From Candidatus Poribacteria bacterium (GTDB taxonomy: Bacteria; Poribacteria; WGA-4E; PCPOR2b), in assembly GCA_021295755.1 (NCBI GenBank), contig JAGWBT010000048.1:4144-36305 (forward strand): DNA of 32,162 bases, read 5' to 3'. A program made the position numbers and the translations under genes. The notes beneath the pieces are model-generated. The model was not told the origin of the DNA. It saw nothing but the letters and a program-made list of their open reading frames with translations, and ran no database searches. Shown piece by piece: positions 30,935 to 32,162 of the stretch; positions within the stretch are counted from its first letter, which is position 1, and each line of letters starts with the position of its first letter.

Positions 30935-32026
30935 TTAGAATTTACCAGATACCTCCTCACCTTGTTCCCCAATCGGATAAGTCCCCAAAATTTTCATCAT
31001 CACGCACAACTCCCTGATCTCTGCAAGTGCTTTTCGCACATTTTCATCTTCCGCGTGCCCATCCAAGTCTACAAAGAAAACATACTCCCACGCTTTGGTT
31101 TGGGAGGGCAGAGACTCAATCTTACTCATATTGAGTTCATAGTTTTTCAACACCTGCAGCACCTCCCACAACGCGCCAATTTTATCCTTAACCGAGAAAA
31201 TGATAGATGTTCGGTCGTTTCCAGTTGGTGCCGCCGAGTGACTTCCAATGACAAGGAAGCGCGTCGTATTGTTTGGTCCATCCATGATTGAATCACCCAC
31301 CACAGATAGCCCATAAATTTCGCCCGCGAGTTGACCTGCTATTGCTGCTGCATTTGGTTCACTGGCAGCCAATTCTGCCGCCTCTGACGTGCTGGAAACC
31401 TCAATTTGATGTACGCCTGACACATTGTGACCTAGCCATTGACGACATTGCGCAAACGCTTGCGGGTGGGAGTAGATCTTTTTAATTTCTGCTAGCGGAG
31501 ATTTTGAGAGGAGATGCTGTTTGATTGGCAAGAAGCACTCTCCGCAAATTTGAAGGCTTGTGTATTGGAACATCTCTAAAACGTCACGGACTGTTCCATG
31601 CGTGGAGTTTTCGATTGCGACGACGCCGTAATCTGCTCGACCGGATTCAACCGTTGTAAAAATGTCGGGTTGGGGCGTGACCGCGATAAATTCTACTGAC
31701 GTACCAAAGAAATGTGAACCCGCCGTGTGACCAAAGCTACCCGCAGGACCGAGGAAGGCAATGGATAACGGTCTTTCGAGCGCACGGCAGGCGGAGATAA
31801 TCTCGGTATAAATCTTGTGTAGCGCGTCGGAGGGAAATTGTCCGTGGTTCTGCGTTTCCAACCGGGAGAGAATTTCCCGCTCTCGATGCGGTGCATAAAT
31901 CCGTTCAACGCCGGTGCGCGATTTGAGCTCACCGACACGTTTGACAATAGTTACCCGTTCCTGTAAAAGGACGAGAATCTGGTCATCGATCTGATCCAGC
32001 AGATTGCGGTAATCTTTCAATTGCAT
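30935..32026 (-). CDS. pheA: Bifunctional chorismate mutase/prephenate dehydratase (P-protein)
   Basis: A 363-residue protein of normal P-protein length. The AroQ chorismate mutase domain is residues 1-88 (LLDQIDDQILVLLQERVTIV). The prephenate dehydratase domain is about 91-270: FLGPAGSFGHTA (usual GPEGTFSH altered to GPAGSFGH), VVAIENSTHGTV, and NNTTRFLVIG with the catalytic TRF. The ACT domain is about 283-345 (DKIGALWEVLQVLKNYELNM; KIESLPSQTKAWEYVFFVD), whose ESRP motif reads ESLP, so phenylalanine feedback binding may be changed. It converts chorismate to phenylpyruvate for phenylalanine synthesis. It ends 7 bases from the convergent CPBP gene. Confidence 0.96.
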   Translation of the reverse strand: MQLKDYRNLLDQIDDQILVLLQERVTIVKRVGELKSRTGVERIYAPHREREILSRLETQNHGQFPSDALHKIYTEIISACRALERPLSIAFLGPAGSFGHTAGSHFFGTSVEFIAVTPQPDIFTTVESGRADYGVVAIENSTHGTVRDVLEMFQYTSLQICGECFLPIKQHLLSKSPLAEIKKIYSHPQAFAQCRQWLGHNVSGVHQIEVSSTSEAAELAASEPNAAAIAGQLAGEIYGLSVVGDSIMDGPNNTTRFLVIGSHSAAPTGNDRTSIIFSVKDKIGALWEVLQVLKNYELNMSKIESLPSQTKAWEYVFFVDLDGHAEDENVRKALAEIRELCVMMKILGTYPIGEQGEEVSGKF

Positions 32027-32046
32027 AATAGGTACGCCAAGCGTTG

Positions 32047-32070
32047 CTTTGAATCCCGATCTTATCGGGG
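32047..32070. repeat. TTTGAATCCCGAT hairpin repeat
   Basis: CTTTGAATCCCGAT then CTTATCGGGG, with a perfect stem CCCGAT/ATCGGG (32055-32060 with 32064-32069) and a 3-base loop. Same core as 11383-11404 and 20670-20693. The remaining bases to the window end (32071-32162) contain AAAGGAG but no start codon at a fitting distance. Confidence 0.6.
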
Positions 32071-32162
32071 CTATCTCCTGCGCTTATTTATAGTTTGTAT
32101 CAAATGACCCCATGAGTTAAACTTAAAGGAGATTGTATACCCATCAACTCCCATTCATTCAT

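Noticed and set aside
1-32162. tRNA or rRNA genes
   Set aside because: No cloverleaf with a TTCGAATC-type arm and CCA-like end, and no rRNA-like stretch, was recognised on either strand.

Overview
The window looks like chromosome from an uncultured, metabolically broad bacterium. Base composition appears balanced, genes are dense, and most have Shine-Dalgarno sites and sigma-70-like promoters. Several paralogue-rich families occur together: two PhyH-type dioxygenases, an FAH-family hydrolase with an SDR, an enolase-superfamily dehydratase, an HpcH/HpaI-type aldolase, a formylglycine-generating-enzyme-like protein, a sialidase-like protein and an NHL protein. Short palindromic intergenic repeats are abundant. 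This mix resembles Candidatus Poribacteria or related lineages, but that placement is inference from gene style; there is no rRNA or other phylogenetic anchor here.

Layout. 1-3621 (+): the tail of a PhyH dioxygenase, a bidirectional terminator, then FAH hydrolase, SDR and a bicupin protein, probably a sugar-acid or ketoacid catabolic group. 3758-5085 (-): an AhpD-like peroxidase-related gene read through an in-frame TGA, overlapped by a SAM methyltransferase. 5109-10917 (+): promoter and structured leader, FGE-like protein, miaA, a small unknown gene and a giant Gln-rich DUF4175 membrane protein. 10918-11606: a scar with a truncated DUF433 gene, an IS200/IS605-type right end and a cluster of hairpin repeats. 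11607-13528 (+): zinc ribbon, small membrane protein, frameshifted sialidase-like gene. 13651-15403 (-): PhyH dioxygenase and HpcH/HpaI aldolase. 15563-17609 (+): TPR protein and citramalate synthase from a promoter divergent to the aldolase. 17662-20331 (+): Cys/Lys-rich small protein, ECF sigma factor, double-FHA protein and a strong terminator. 20436-23106 (+): repeat, TPR-metallopeptidase, CvpA, rsmE. 23142-26684 (-): glcF, enolase-superfamily protein, MDR oxidoreductase. 26997-29571 (-): larE, def, NHL protein. 29884-30927 (+): CPBP protease. 30935-32026 (-): pheA.

The main discovery candidate is the AhpD-like gene at 4504-5085. It is one continuous frame broken only by TGA at 4840-4842. 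That TGA sits exactly at the second cysteine of the family motif E-x11-C-x2-C-x3-H. Twenty-four bases after it begins the loop of a perfect 6-bp hairpin with G at loop position 2, the layout expected of a bacterial SECIS element. The best reading is a selenoprotein (C-R-Y-Sec) rather than two genes or a pseudogene. Selenocysteine machinery (selA, selB, selC, selD) is not in the window and has to be looked for in the rest of the genome.

A second theme is repeat DNA that touches genes. A roughly 127-bp nested inverted repeat occurs twice. A hairpin family with core TTTGAATCCCGAT occurs three times between genes and once, recognisably, inside a coding region. A short ACGTAAAACG / CGTTTTACG family covers the stop codons of three genes and runs straight into the start codon of miaA.
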